From: Zerene cesonia
Taxonomy: Eukaryota > Arthropoda > Insecta > Lepidoptera > Pieridae
Direction: 5' to 3'
Length of the DNA stretch: 64,000 nucleotides
Assembly: GCF_012273895.1 (NCBI RefSeq)
Contig: NC_052130.1
Span: 806,001-870,000, forward strand
In this document: one piece after another, positions 35,166 through 47,119 of the stretch
Layout: every line of letters begins with the position of its first letter
Numbering within the stretch: the first letter of the stretch is position 1
Position numbers and translations under genes: made by a program
Notes under the pieces: model-generated
Seen by the model: the letters and a program-made list of their open reading frames with translations, nothing else
Told to the model about the DNA's origin: nothing
The model's database searches: none

Positions 35166-37012
35166 GTGTGATTTCAGACCCATTGTATCCTCAAAAACTC
35201 CCACATCACGAGAAATCCACACATAACAAATTAATATACAACACAAGGAATCTTAAAACCCCATATAAAACTCAATTTAGGAACTAAATATTATAATCTT
35301 CAGCCTGTTATCCAATTGACCAGTTATCACCCCCTAGAGTCTCGTTCGTGATGATATACAGCGTCTATCCGTAGCGTGGGCCAATTTATTTCACTTTTAT
35401 CCAACTGTATAATTCTATTAGATAAATTTATGATGGGCAAGTGTGAAGTAGAATATATTTTTACCTCTATAAGCTGGTTGTGTTTCGCGGCTTTAACGGA
35501 CAGTAGGATTAGGAGTTTATATACGCACAGTTTGGTTTCTTAAAAAAATGAAGTCAGGTGCCAGTTACCAGGATTTTCTAACCATACCCTTCAACCAGAC
35601 CCTCCTCTTTCTTGCAGCTGCCGTCCATATGTATATGTTATGATACTTAAAAAAAATACACTGTTGTAATAATTTTATATACGACAATAAATGGGCTATC
35701 TAAAACTTTAGAGTGATTAGCGCGTTGAAATAAATAAATTCTTTATAATATTAGTAGATGTTAGACGGTTTTATTTTTCATTAAAAAAAAAATACGTATA
35801 AAATTATAATTAACGATTTTTTTTTATTGCTGTTATTTATAAGCAAAACCTTCTGGCACAAAGCTTGACGTGTATTGTAATATAATGTTTTCGGAAATGA
35901 ATGTACTGAGAAACTAAATTGTTAAATACAAACGACTTTACGTTGCTCGGAGTTGTATAAGTCTCATAAAGTCCTTAAATATGATTGTACCCAACGCCTC
36001 TTTCGTACAAAATACAATAAGAAAAGACCTCCACTTAGCATTTTATGCTATTTGCATTTGCCCACAGTGGTGCTTCTTGCACCGTATTGTTAGGTCAATT
36101 TCGATAACGCTTTCAAAGGAATGAAATGTTCTTCGATACACTGCACTTTATTAGCAGCACCTAACACCTAACCGTTTTATTCATAGAAAATTATAACACA
36201 TGTAAAGGCTCGCTATAGTACTATTTATAAAAACGTTATTCATAAATGCATTTTAAAACGCTGTTCTATAAACCTATGCTATTTTTAATTAGACCAAAAT
36301 CTATTCATATATAAAAATCAATTGATGTTTTCAGTCTCGATTAAACTCGAATTGGCAGATTTTGATAATGTTTTTGTTCATTCATTCATAATAGTCCAAG
36401 GAAGGTGGAAAAGGTAAGAGAAATAACGGGAAATATGTAAAAAAATATTCTGTAGCCAGTTCGCGCGGGTCACATAGTACATTAAAATTTTCTTATGTAT
36501 TTCGACTGAAATATTTCTCATTTAGTATACTTTGACTATTATGAGAAATGTTTCAATGACATATTTATATTTATGTCATCATATATCTGTATAATTAAAA
36601 GATAAAAAATATGATAATAGGGCAGTAGAGTATAAAACAGTTGCTACAGTAAACATATAATTAAAATTAGACACCAGACCACATAATACAATTATTAATT
36701 CATTTAAAATGGATAAACGGACAAGTCTTAAAACATTAACTAAGCGTGACTTCAAGCGGTTCATTATGCAAAACCCCAACACCAAACCCCCAGCTCCGCA
36801 AAGTTTAATACCCAACTTAAACCCTAATTCCAGACTAGCCAATCCGAGTGATAGGATCAGACAACAATAACAGGAGGTGCATTCGCATTACACGCTGACG
36901 TCTTGCTAACGAATAAAGTTCCATCTCCGTAGAGAATTAGTTTCTTCCGAAGCGTTTGTTGGCGCAAGTCTTGAGCTGTCACATTTTGGCGGGAGATTTT
37001 TTTTCTTTTTCT
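35166..37012. other. Gene-free block
   Basis: AT-rich. The 87-aa minus frame at 36579-36842 has no recognisable domain. Nothing else supported. Confidence 0.4.
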
Positions 37013-37220
37013 ATATGTCATCGTCGGCAATGGAACTGTTCGGTGATGCTAAGCGCTACCATCGCCCATGAACATTTGGGAGGTAAGGTCAATTGCAGAC
37101 TTAGGTCTCTACAAATGCATTGCCGACTTTAAATTGGAAAAGGATAACAAAGGATTGACGAGGTGAATAAAGGAAAGGACTGGGGAGGTCCACGAAAAGC
37201 GCCTTCGGCTTCCCATAATA
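37013..37220 (-). repeat. PA retroposon, degenerate
   Basis: 'tatgtcatcgtcggcaatgg', 'gcgctaccatcgcccatgaa' and 'gggaggtccacgaaaagcgc' are the reversed landmarks. This is the variant with GCCGACG in place of GCCCGCT before the tail. Confidence 0.6.
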
Positions 37221-37962
37221 GTTACGTTTGATTTTTGACATGACAAATGATTCCTTGTTGATTATGTACGTTATACGTTCTTTTTGTTATATACAATTGT
37301 TTTTTACGATATTTAGTAGATTTTTGTGTATTTAAGATTAGATACATGGATCAATTGTTCAATCTTGTTTAATATAATCAATATAATCCCAGATTCAAGG
37401 GGAGTAATATAAATTGAGTATCGCTATTTAATCTGTATATTCAGTTCTTATCTTTTAGTTTATCTGACATGTACCATATCAACTATTGTATGGCCTTTCT
37501 CAGAACCCAAACTGTCTCTGTTCTAAATATCATCCAATGAGGTGAAGGTGGTTAAGGCGTGAAGTAGAGACAGGCAAAGTTGCTTACTAATTTATTATAG
37601 AGTTAATAAAAGGGTTTGGAATGAAATTAAAGTGAGCAATAGCAATACAACTTGAGTACGACAAAAATATTTTCAATTAATCAATATCGCGAATGCTTAT
37701 ATCTTGTCCCAAGCGACTCTATAACTCTGTATTTTCTCAGTTATGAAAGGTAAGTTTTGTTATTCCGAGGATCCGTTCAAACGACACGTACATTGTCAAG
37801 AAAAGACGCGACCAGCTTTATTAGCTTAAATGGTATATTTGGGGCCTCTGGGGCCCTTGAATAAATGCCTCTTGATTAAGCAATTTGTACTTTTAATATA
37901 AAGCTGCATACTTACTTCTACTACTGCATACATACTTATAATAAAAGTGCGTTTAATTAACT

Positions 37963-38043
37963 AAACTGGCGGTTCGCCTGATAGTAAGCGATCACCACCG
38001 CCCATGAACATTGCTCCATTGCCGACTTTGACATAAAAAAAAA
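37963..38043. repeat. PA fragment with internal inversion
   Basis: The left part (actggcggttcgcctgatag...cgcccatgaacatt) is in minus orientation. The right part (gctccattgccgactttgac + ataaaaaaaaa) is the plus-orientation tail. The two orientations meet at about 38012. Confidence 0.6.
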
Positions 38044-38589
38044 TAATAATGGTGATTTTTAGTTTATCATATTTTTCTTATTCCTGAGTGATTCTAACGT
38101 TTCCGACCAATTATAATCCTCATTCTTCCCAATAATAATTATCTGAAATCGAAATACCAAAGGTGAATACAAAGTGAATAAGAGATAGAAATGCCACCTC
38201 GCCTTCGTAGTTCGGAATTCTTTAGTGGGTCAAGGTGCACGATTTTATCATAAAATTCCTTTAAATGCAACCAGGCTAACGTGGAGTTTCGAAACTTCTG
38301 TAAAACGGACACTGGAAAAAGATTTAATAAATGTATAAGACTGTTTGGAAACCCGAAGATAAATGTCAGAGTTTAAAGTATTTTACTCCCTGAGGAAAGA
38401 AGGGTTTATAAAGTATTAGTTGTTAGTTGTTACCTGTGTATTGCTGTGGTAATATGGCATCTGTATGGATGAAGCTATGCGGTTCCAATTATTGTATGTT
38501 GCAATAATTCTTGGCCAGATTAAACATTTTAATAAATATAGTGTAAAAATTGAAAAAAAATACCTCAATGTTAGAATTAAAAAATTCTG

Positions 38590-38800
38590 AATTATGTCAC
38601 TTACACTTATACACACTAACGTAGGGAAATTATTTAATCCTGACTGAATCTAATCAAGACAATAAGACTTATGTATGTACGTATGTTATGTACACTGTTT
38701 GAATTAAATCCGCTTATCGTGGATCTGGAGTCTGAGAAATTCGGTTACATATAAATATACATACATACAAACATACAGATTAAACTAATAAACTTCGATG
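38590..38800 (+). repeat. Repeat F
   Basis: 'attatttaatcctgactgaa', 'gacaataagact', 'tttgaattaaatccg' and 'acatacaaacatacag' align with 43600-43810 and 52735-52900. Confidence 0.55.
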
Positions 38801-39057
38801 CCACAACACACACCTATAAGTGTGGAATTTATAACAGCCCTTGATTGCCAATAAATATAGTAGTTTTTGAATTATTCAGTTACCTAAATACCCCATTCCA
38901 TACTTATTTCATAAATTCATAAGTCGGTCTGTTACACAATAGACCAGCATTAATTCGAATCAAATTTGGTATGGAAATAGTCAAACAAAGCACAGGACAT
39001 TTCGCATCATCATGAAGATTTAAATTTAAAAGAGACATGATTTCTAAAGAGAAACTA

Positions 39058-39168
39058 TAGTGCTTCTTGCCGGGTCTTTGTAGGAGCTTTTCGAACCGAT
39101 GGTTAATTTTAAATGATGTTTTTGAAGATTGAAAAACGCTTATAGAAGGCAGTCTAGTTGATTGAATT
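39058..39168 (+). repeat. Repeat J fragment, diverged
   Basis: 'tgcttcttgccgggtctttg', 'tttcgaaccgatggttaatt' and 'ggcagtctagttgattgaat' match repeat J. Confidence 0.5.
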
Positions 39169-39169
39169 T

Positions 39170-39440
39170 TTTTTTTATATTGGTCGATAGGACAGCGCCT
39201 GACCACGATCTCATCTGACGGTAAGTGGCCTAAGATGGAGCGCGCTTTTCTAGACGGTTCACTCTTCTCTTTTTCTTCTCTCTTCTCTTGAAGACCGCCA
39301 GATTGTACTCGTCGGGGAACACAGACTCAGGAAGCAAGTTCCATTCCCGTGTGGTTGAGTTGAAGTTGAAAAATGTTTGAGTTTGACCCAGGGAAAAACA
39401 CTCAGTGAAACTTTGTTTGCGAAACACGTTGTGCGCTAGT
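39170..39440 (-). pseudogene. Non-LTR retrotransposon 3' end (ORF2 C-terminus remnant)
   Basis: The minus-strand frame at 39230-39427 contains FNFNSTTREWNLLPESVFPD followed by EYNLAVFKRR. The pattern of an aromatic-rich lead, then xxWNxLPxxVFPxxYxLxxFKRR, is the usual end of the reverse-transcriptase ORF in jockey/CR1-like lepidopteran elements. Downstream on the minus strand come a short 3' UTR and an A-run (39170-39177). The element is 5'-truncated, as is usual for LINE copies; its catalytic core is absent. Family assignment rests on the motif only. Confidence 0.7.
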
Positions 39441-39690
39441 CACAATCAACACCTAAGGGCTAAAAGTCTTAATTCATAGTTATCCTCCTCCTCAGTCGGT
39501 TCCTCACAGTTGAGGATCGTGACCTCTCGTCATTTTTTTGACGGCTTCTCTCCACCTGTTAAGGTCTTCAGGTGTTTGGGTGGTAGAGAGCGACGTTCAT
39601 AAGGATGTCCAGCTGTTGGGTCACCTGATCTGCCCATCTTCTTCTCTCGGTCTCTTGCCTTCTACCTTTCTAGTACTCATAAATATAATC
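39441..39690 (-). pseudogene. Second non-LTR retrotransposon C-terminal remnant
   Basis: Two minus-strand segments are visible. One reads RRRWADQVTQQLDIL, the other, after a stop/frameshift near 39575, reads DLNRWREAVKKMTRGHDPQL then stop. RRxWxDxV...W...RGHDPQ is a common end of a different class of LINE reverse transcriptases. The reading frame is broken and the element is 5'-truncated. It lies in the same orientation as the neighbouring remnant at 39170. Confidence 0.6.
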
Positions 39691-40022
39691 ACGGGTAAAG
39701 CCGCGGTAAAGAGCTATAGTATAAGTAATATGATGATAGCTCCGAATACGCTTTGATCCAAAGTCCAAAGCCCTATTTCATAATGTGATTGAATCACAGC
39801 ATATTATATTTTAATGTTTCTACTTTATATAATGGAATTATCCAATAAACATATTATCCACATTTTTAAATATTTATAATAAAAGATATGAAAGACTCAA
39901 TGAGTGAATACTTTTACATTTAGGCTGCTTGAAAATAATTTTTTGGTGTATTATAAATGAACTAGTGACGTTGTTTGCAATTTGTAAGACTAGCTTCAAA
40001 AGCAGATTTGTATGTTATAGCT

Positions 40023-40197
40023 ATATATAAAATTCTCGTGTCACAGTTTTCGTTGCCATACTCCTCCGAAACGGCTTGACCGATTTTGATGAAATTTTTT
40101 TGTGCTTATCCGGTATCTATGTATCGGCCAACGTCTATTTTTCATACCCCTAAATATTAAGAGTAAGGCAGAACAGCGTTTGCCGGGTGCAGCTAGT
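40023..40197 (+). mobile_element. HT Helitron-like element, full length
   Basis: It starts atatataaaattctcgtgtc and ends gtttgccgggtgcagctagt. It is the best copy of this family. It is followed by a small tandem duplication of 'agctataactagt'. Confidence 0.65.
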
Positions 40198-40582
40198 AGC
40201 TATAACTAGTAGCTATAACAATTACTATTGTGTATTCATTCTATGCATATACGTACACGTAACACTAACAGTCTCATTTCCCCTACCATAAATACCCTAG
40301 ACCACAATTTACTAAATATTTGTGACCAGCCAGCCACACAGTCTATATTATAAAAAAAAACTGCTTGACTAGAGAAATCCTATAGGAAAATATTATGTCA
40401 AATTTTAAATTCAAGATGGCCGACAACATATAAAGTTTTTTTTAATTGGTATTCAAATTAACCATTCATTAATTGTTGAAAATTTTTAAATGTGATTTAA
40501 TCATAATATAATAATATATAAAATATCGTTAAAAATCTTATAAAAATGATAAATAAATCGCATTTAAAATACCTAATCTATT

Positions 40583-40905
40583 GTGGGAGTCGAGCACGTT
40601 TCGGCACGAATTGGGCCAGCTCGCACCGGGGAAGTACCACACCCTCACAGAAAACCGGCGTGAAATAGTGCCATGCCACTGTGTTTCGTACGGTGAGTGG
40701 GGGAGCCGGAGGCCCGTTTCCATTTCCTCACCCGTCCTAGTCCATTCTTTCTTTCCAGTCGTTAATCCTTTCCTTTTCCCTTACCCCATAAAAACGGGCA
40801 GCGCATTCACAGAGGTACTACCTTTGCGAATGTTTATGGGCGGTGGTGATCACTTACCATCAGGCGAACCACCTGCTCAGCTGCCCGCTATGACATAAAA
40901 AAAAA
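40583..40905 (+). mobile_element. PA retroposon, full length, best copy
   Basis: It starts gtgggagtcgagcacgtttc and ends gcccgctatgacataaaaaaaaa. The whole ~320 bp is open in one frame, but this frame is shared by copies with stops, so coding is unlikely. The poly(A) tail and lack of terminal repeats indicate retroposition. The source RNA is not recognised. Confidence 0.75.
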
Positions 40906-41237
40906 CCTTATAAGTCTGTAAATTCGAAACATGTAATACTTATGTAAAATTTAACACGAAAATACTTTTCGAATTTTTATTAAGACGAAAGAAAAAAAAG
41001 AAGTCACGGTTATTTTATAAAATGTTAAACCATCAAAGACGATGATAGTTCAGAAGTGCTCGCAAAGTATTATACCTAAATTCAACTTTATATGTTTTTA
41101 TATTCCATGATTAATATTAATTATACATCTAAACATGAATACAAAACGCTGTCAATAGTTATTTTTAGATAAGATTCGATAAGACGTGGCGCGTGTGATT
41201 ATGGTATAATTATAAAATTATGTATGAATCTGTATAT

Positions 41238-41411
41238 TATATATAAAATTCTCGTATCACAATGTTAGTTAACATTACTCCTCGGAAACAGCTGGACCGA
41301 TTTTCAAGAAATTTTGCGTGCATATCGGATAAGTCTGAGAATCGGCAAACATCGTTTCATACCCCTAAATGATAAGAATAAGGCAGAACAGCGTTTGCCG
41401 GGCCAGGTAGT
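41238..41411 (+). repeat. HT Helitron-like element
   Basis: It starts attatatataaaattctcgt, includes 'tctgagaatcggcaaacatc', and ends gtttgccgggccaggtagta, with the CTAGT mutated. Confidence 0.6.
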
Positions 41412-41696
41412 AATGCTATCTACATATATAATGTAAAAGAAAGTATTCAAAGCTACCCCCACCATACTTTAGCATATATATATATGACCTCAAGTCTGAA
41501 ACAAACCAACAAAATTGCTCTAAGCCCATATCTCGAGGCAGGAGACTCGACGCACGCGAGCCCTCATATGATATAATGGCCCCCTTTATACGGAACCTAA
41601 CCGTGCGAAGCTAATGACGTCATTGAAATTTAGCTCACTGTTACAGCGTGTGTATACTGTATATATAATAAAAAGGCATTTATTTTTATTCGTATG

Positions 41697-41885
41697 AAAT
41701 CTTCACTACATAATAGAAAACAAAGTCGTTTTCCGGCGCTCTGTGTCCGTAAGCTCATATCTTTAAAATTACGCAACAGATTTTGATGATTCTTTTTTTA
41801 ATTGATAGTGCAATTAGAGTAGAAGGTTCAAGTGTATGTCACATGCATAATTGCACCGCATTTATGACGTTATTATAGGATACAG
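41697..41885 (+). repeat. HK Helitron-like element, 3' eroded
   Basis: 'aaaacaaagtcgttttccgg', 'tctttaaaattacgcaacag' and 'attttgatgattctttttt' match the better copy at 47279-47470. Confidence 0.5.
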
Positions 41886-42231
41886 TAGCGCAGTCTATTC
41901 ATCTTAATGATACATAACTTCATACCAATGCGCATATCGTGATAAAACATTCGACAAATCTGTATTGTAACATGCTGGATATTTTGATAATGACTATTAT
42001 TTAATTAATATTACATTAGTTTTGATCTAATTGGTAAAATATTACTTTTATACGTAATTACCTAAAACTAAATCGACTTCAAACAACTCCCAAGGAAAAA
42101 ATAAATTTAGAATCCGTTAAAAAGTCTTCACTAAATAATAATAAAGATACTGTATAGTACGATACACAGAAAATGAAATCAAATATGGTAAAATACATGA
42201 CAGTTAGTTTTATAATATAGCATATATAATG

Positions 42232-42295
42232 GGTCGGGTAGGAGTCCGGGGTTCAAACCTCGAAGAAGAAGAAAGAAGAGAAGAAACAGAGTTAA
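42232..42295 (+). repeat. SINE-like fragment with B box and GAA repeat
   Basis: 'gtccggggttcaaacctcg' looks like the B-box region of a tRNA-derived SINE. It is followed by an imperfect GAAGAA array. Confidence 0.4.
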
Positions 42296-42779
42296 AATAT
42301 AGACCTGTTTAATTAAGCACTTTTTTATTATGTGAGTTATTTTCTGCGTTTTGTTAGTTTATTTACTTTCTTTAACCCAACCGAAAAACGGAAGCCTGAC
42401 ATACATCCAAAATTTAGTCTCACAGTAAATAATACATGTCTCTCTGCATAAAAACGTTATATTACAACCAAATACAAACTCCAACATCGTATTACTAGGT
42501 TACTTAAAAACTATCTCGCCTATTTTCTTTAAGTGCCTTTTATTAAGAAAGTTTCTGTTAGCTACAATAAGAAGCAGTCTCAATGTGTGCGTATTGTAAT
42601 AATCATGATGTACGCTCACAGACATGGGTAACGACTGAGTTTTTGTCTCAACGATCGTCATTAAGTAAAAGAAATGGACCTATAAAATATACAAGTGAAT
42701 GTAGAAAATCCTACTGCAGGTTTAAATTCTAATATACATTCTAAGCTTGTTCTACTCTAAAAATACCTTTACTAATTTA

Positions 42780-42970
42780 ACAGAAGTGAGGAGTATATTT
42801 TTTCGATTGAACGCACTTATACCAGGAACTGATAGTTCGAATTGAACAATTATTATTTGTGTCGCTTTATCTAGCACTAGCGATCGCTTCGCCCGTGATA
42901 CATACCTATATAGCCGAATTTATATAATCATAAAGAATTTTTGAAATAGAACCAGAAGTTCTGTGTGATA
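42780..42970. repeat. HD fragment followed by HH fragment
   Basis: 42780-42855 has HD phrases ('gattgaacgcacttatacca'). 42885-42965 has minus-orientation HH phrases ('actagcgatcgcttcgcccg', 'tacatacctatatagcc'). Confidence 0.45.
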
Positions 42971-43033
42971 CATATTTTCTGTTTTATTTTATGCAGTCAA
43001 TCTTATACTTTAAGACAGTATAACACATTCAAG

Positions 43034-43230
43034 TTCCTACTAATATTATAAATGCGAAAGTTTGTAAGCATGTGTTTGTTGCTCTTTCACGCAAAAACTG
43101 CAGAACCGATTGCAATGAAATTTGGCACGTAGATAGCTGGACAGCTGAAATAACATATAAGCAACTTTTTATCCCGATATTCCTACGGGATACGGACTTA
43201 CGCGGGTGAAACCGCGCGGCGCAGCTAGTG
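43034..43230 (+). mobile_element. Lep1-type Helitron copy, full length
   Basis: It starts ttcctactaatattataaat and ends gtgaaaccgcgcggcgcagctagt. The copy is close to consensus. Confidence 0.8.
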
Positions 43231-43599
43231 TATCCATAAACAGATTGTTTGTTAAACATAAACCAAAATTACCCTTTGTTTAAAAAGGGCACTAATATCC
43301 TATCAGCTTATGAATAATACATGCTGATACACATTGTATTTATCTGAATGTCACAACACGCCAACATGATATATCGTGTCTGATAAATTTGACGGGATCG
43401 AAGATAGTGACCTAAATAAATGTTAGTCAATGAAACTTAACTGAATTTGAGTGACGGATGATACACTTCTTAAAATGTATAAGGTTATAAGATTCTTAGC
43501 GAGCGTTGCAGCTCGCGTAGTTATTGTGATAATGTTAATACAGTTCAAAAACTAAATAAATGTAGTTTAAAAAAAACGCTAGCTAATAGAATTAACTAA

Positions 43600-43810
43600 A
43601 TTATCTCACTTGCATTGCACGTAAGAAAATTATTTAATCCTGGCGATCCTAATCAGAATAATAAGATAAAGTCATGATATTAATGTATTGTCACCGATCC
43701 TTGGTGTAGAAAGTTTGAATTAAATCGGGCCGTTTAAAGTGGGTCAAAATCGAGTAAAGGAGTCATTTACATATCATCGTACAAACATACAGCTGAAATT
43801 AATAAAAGCG
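43600..43810 (+). repeat. Repeat F, best copy
   Basis: 'aaattatttaatcctggcga' followed by 'tcctaatcag', then 'gtcaccgatccttggtgtag', 'tttgaattaaatcgggccgt' and 'cgtacaaacatacagctgaa'. No terminal repeats seen. Unclassified. Confidence 0.55.
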
Positions 43811-44007
43811 TTTTAAAAATGTGAAGTAGGTGTTAAAGTTGTTAAAGAGAGAGTTTCCATAATTCAATCTAGAGGACGTTGCTAATATTGAAATATAATT
43901 CATATATTACTAGTTATTTTTCCCAATATTCAAAGTCATAATTATTTGACATCTATATTATTATTAAAGATTTATTTAGAAACAAGGCACGTAGGCTCGT
44001 AAAGGTT

Positions 44008-44245
44008 CACCATCCCTAGTCTATATATATGAAATGAAATGAAATTCTCTATTGCTTATAAAAAACAAAAGAAAGAAAAACTGAACAACATTAAATAAGC
44101 AAAAGGCGGCCTTATCGCTAGGTAACAATCTCTACCAGGCAACCCTCTAAACCCTATATCTATATTCCCTAGTCTATATAGACTAGGGATCACCATTCCT
44201 AGTCTATATTGACTAGGAATCACCATCCCTAGTCTATAGATGAAC
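44008..44245. repeat. Repeat G with nested palindromes
   Basis: The phrase 'ccctagtctata' occurs at 44018, 44167 and 44227, with a variant at 44197. Two of these form palindromes: 44166-44189 is perfect (24 bp), and 44195-44220 is near perfect (26 bp, central mismatches). The G unit 'gcggccttatcgctaggtaa' lies between the first and second. Confidence 0.65.
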
Positions 44246-44370
44246 TGTTACCCACCACAACAATAATTTTTCAGTTGGAACCATCCCTTTTTGAATCGAA
44301 AGATTTCTTAAAACAATTGAACGGTTGTAAAAACTTCACCAAATTTTGGTGCAGTGTATGCAAGTGCAGT

Positions 44371-44566
44371 GTAGGCCCATTTCCTTTACCTCACCCGTCC
44401 CAGTCCATTCCTTCTTTCCAGTCATCCTTTCCTTTTCCTTTACCCCTTAAAAGCGGGCAACACATTCGAAGGGGCACTACCTCTGCGAATGTTCATGGGC
44501 GGTGGTGATCGCTTATCATCAGGCGAACCACCAGCCCAGTTGCCCGCTATGACATAAAAAAAAAAA
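44371..44566 (+). repeat. PA retroposon, 5'-truncated
   Basis: It starts at 'ggcccatttcctttacctca' and ends gcccgctatgacataaaaaaaaaaaa. About 130 bp of the 5' part is missing, as expected of incomplete reverse transcription. Confidence 0.75.
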
Positions 44567-45591
44567 AAGTATAAAAATTTCACTTCATTCGTTTTTAATA
44601 TTTAAATGCTGTCACAAATATCACCATAGAAGTAAATTATTAAACAGTTAAAAACCATTAATGCCAAAAACGATCAAAGGCTTTGCAAATAGCAATATTA
44701 AATACGTCTTAATTAAGAGATGAATCCGTCTTGATTAGACATCTTTAATTAGAATATTTTATCCTCCTTTGTTAAAAGCGCCCTTTTTATGTCATGTTGA
44801 GAAATTATTTCAATATTTTATAACGATATTAAATTTCCTACATGCATTGTCCCTTCGGGTCTCTATTTGCATTTTATGGAGATTTATAAATTTACATATG
44901 TTGGAATATATTGCCAGTTAATATAACTGTACGCTAAATTTATTAATTGATACATATTGTTTATTTATGCTAGTACGTATGGTACAATGGATACAGGCGT
45001 CATCTTGAATTTTCCGTATTTCGAATTCTATAATGTTATTATATTTTTGTTCGTAAATATTTCTTATATTTGTTATGTATGTAGAAATTACTACATAGAT
45101 TTTAAAAAGTATTTCTTAATTACCATGCTTTAGGCAAATAGTATAAGGTTATATATTAGTTTAGTATTCAAAAATAGTTACTATAGAGTACATATAGATG
45201 TAGGTGATAATAAATAACATCATGAGCCGATTTTAAATTTTCTCTCGCCGTAATAAAACATATTTTACAGTGACCTCATCTATCTTATAACCTTCTAGCA
45301 ACTCAAAACCGGGGCGACTAGGATGTACATAAAATTGTAAATTAATGGATAGGCTTCACTCGTTTACCGAGGATCCCTAAAAGCCCAGACGCACCCTTTC
45401 ATACCTAAATATCGTTCCAACACTCAGTTAACGGGTATTTGCTTTTAACAAAAAGTAAAACGCCATTACGCAGTTGAATAATAATTTTTCCCCATTAAAC
45501 GAAATGTGTGGATCCTGTTAAATAGTAAACATTTTTTGCGCTTTATTTTTGTTTATTCTTCGTCTGGTGCAGTTATGCCTGTTTTGTTATT
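44567..45591. other. Gene-free block
   Basis: AT-rich sequence with no repeats shared within the window and no supported gene. Confidence 0.5.
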
Positions 45592-45780
45592 GTCAACCGA
45601 CTTCAAAAAAAGATGAAGCAAGTAATTCGACGTGTTTTTTTTTTTTTGCTTTGTTACCTCAGAACTTCCAGCTGGGTAAATCGGTTCTGATGTTTCTGTC
45701 TCTGTTTGAAAGCTGGTGCCTCCCATGTGCTCCAATTGAAATTAGTCCTAAATCTGACAATTTGAAAGCAGATTAGATTT
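45592..45780 (+). repeat. Repeat E, full copy
   Basis: 'aaccgacttcaaaaaaagat', T-run, 'gttacctcagaacttccagc', 'tgggtaaatcggttctgatg', 'tttgaaagctggtgcctccc'. Other copies are at 10940, 21628, 25090 and 48588. Confidence 0.6.
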
Positions 45781-46489
45781 TACTTCAAAATCGCAAGTTT
45801 ATTACTAATTGTATACGAAAAGAATCTATGAAGTGCGTCAGATGTGTGTGTGCCTGTGAGTGTGTGTGCGTTCTCGTTCATAAAAATAGGATCTAAAATC
45901 AAAGTTAATTTGTCTGTATTCCACTTGAGAAAACATTTAACACATTATAGCCAGAGGGTTTCAATTAGCTTTTGGAATAATATTATTTAGTTAGCGGCGT
46001 GTTTTGATAGTGTCTGGCTATTCATAAACATAATTATAATAATAATATATACATACATATTTCAGATCGCATTATAGTTCGAAGGTTAGTTCAAAACTTA
46101 TTGTACATAGTTTTGGGTTCGTAACAGTAACCGTCAAGTCTTAAAGCAGTTCTAACTCCAGTGTCGGAACGTGATGGCACTAGGTGACCTATATCGTCTC
46201 TCTCTCTCTGTCTATTTCCTATACTGAAATTAATACTGCTTAAATAGGTCATCGCTATCCCGAAATTACAAAAAAATGCTAATGTACTAAAAATTGCCTA
46301 GTTTTGACAATACTAGATTATAATGCCTATGATTATGTGTATAATCTTATAATTAGTCAAAAATGTGCACAAGTCGTTATATTCCCCAGGTCAAATTTTA
46401 TTTATAGGTTTATCATTGAAATGTAAAATCATTGTTATATACAAATTATATGTTATGTTGAATTAAAATGTAAAATTAATGTTATTTTA

Positions 46490-46795
46490 GAAGAGCAAGT
46501 ACAGAGTTTCTTGCCGGCTCTTCTCTGTAGGAACTGCCTTCCGAACCGGTGGTAAATGTTATAACTGTGTTATGACGATTTAAAAGTGCTTCTATAGGAT
46601 GTCTAGTTGAATGAATAAATATTTGATTTTGTTTGAGTTTGAATGCTTTATAAATGAGAATTTTAAAAAGAATAGATTAAATTCTCAACTCAAACTCGAA
46701 CCATTATTCATTCAAGTAGACTTCTTATAGAAGCACTTTTGAATCGTCATATTACACAGTTATAACATTTACCACCGGTGCGGAAGGCAGGTTTT
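46490..46795. repeat. Inverted pair of repeat J
   Basis: A plus-strand J (46490-46645, ending ttgtttgagtttgaa) and a minus-strand J (46684-46795, beginning tctcaactcaaactcgaacc) face each other. About 38 bp between them carry 'aatgctttataaatgagaat', a trace of the fold-back element. A transcript through here could form a long hairpin. Confidence 0.7.
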
Positions 46796-47119
46796 CAAAA
46801 TTTGTCTCAATTTTAATGGAAATTTCTGAACTAACAATCACAATCGAATTGATAACATCCTCCATATTTTGAAGTCGGTTGAAAATGAATAATTTTTAAT
46901 CCATTCCACGCTTCTTTCACGGAGACCGTGATTACATCGAAATTATGTCGAGTCACGAATTCAATTCGATCAGATAACGGCTGGAAGAAAACAGATACTT
47001 TGAGAACCTTTTTATTTTTTATTAGACAGCACCGTTTAGGTTTCAACCTCATTAATTTATCGATTATTTTATTTATGGGCGAAACTTTTTAATGTGCTTT
47101 TCATTTCGAAGTATTAAAC

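Noticed and set aside
36579..36842. 87-aa minus-strand frame
   Set aside because: The hydrophobic composition is what AT-rich chance frames give; no start context or domain.
40581..40898. 105-aa open frame
   Set aside because: It lies entirely in a PA retroposon; other copies of the same repeat carry stops and frameshifts. The frames at 1716-1946 and 2622-2966 are rejected for the same reason.
43029..43259. 76-aa open frame, and similar ones at 6949, 20282, 26011, 29693 and 48938
   Set aside because: All are translations of Lep1-type elements and share the same repeat-derived peptide.
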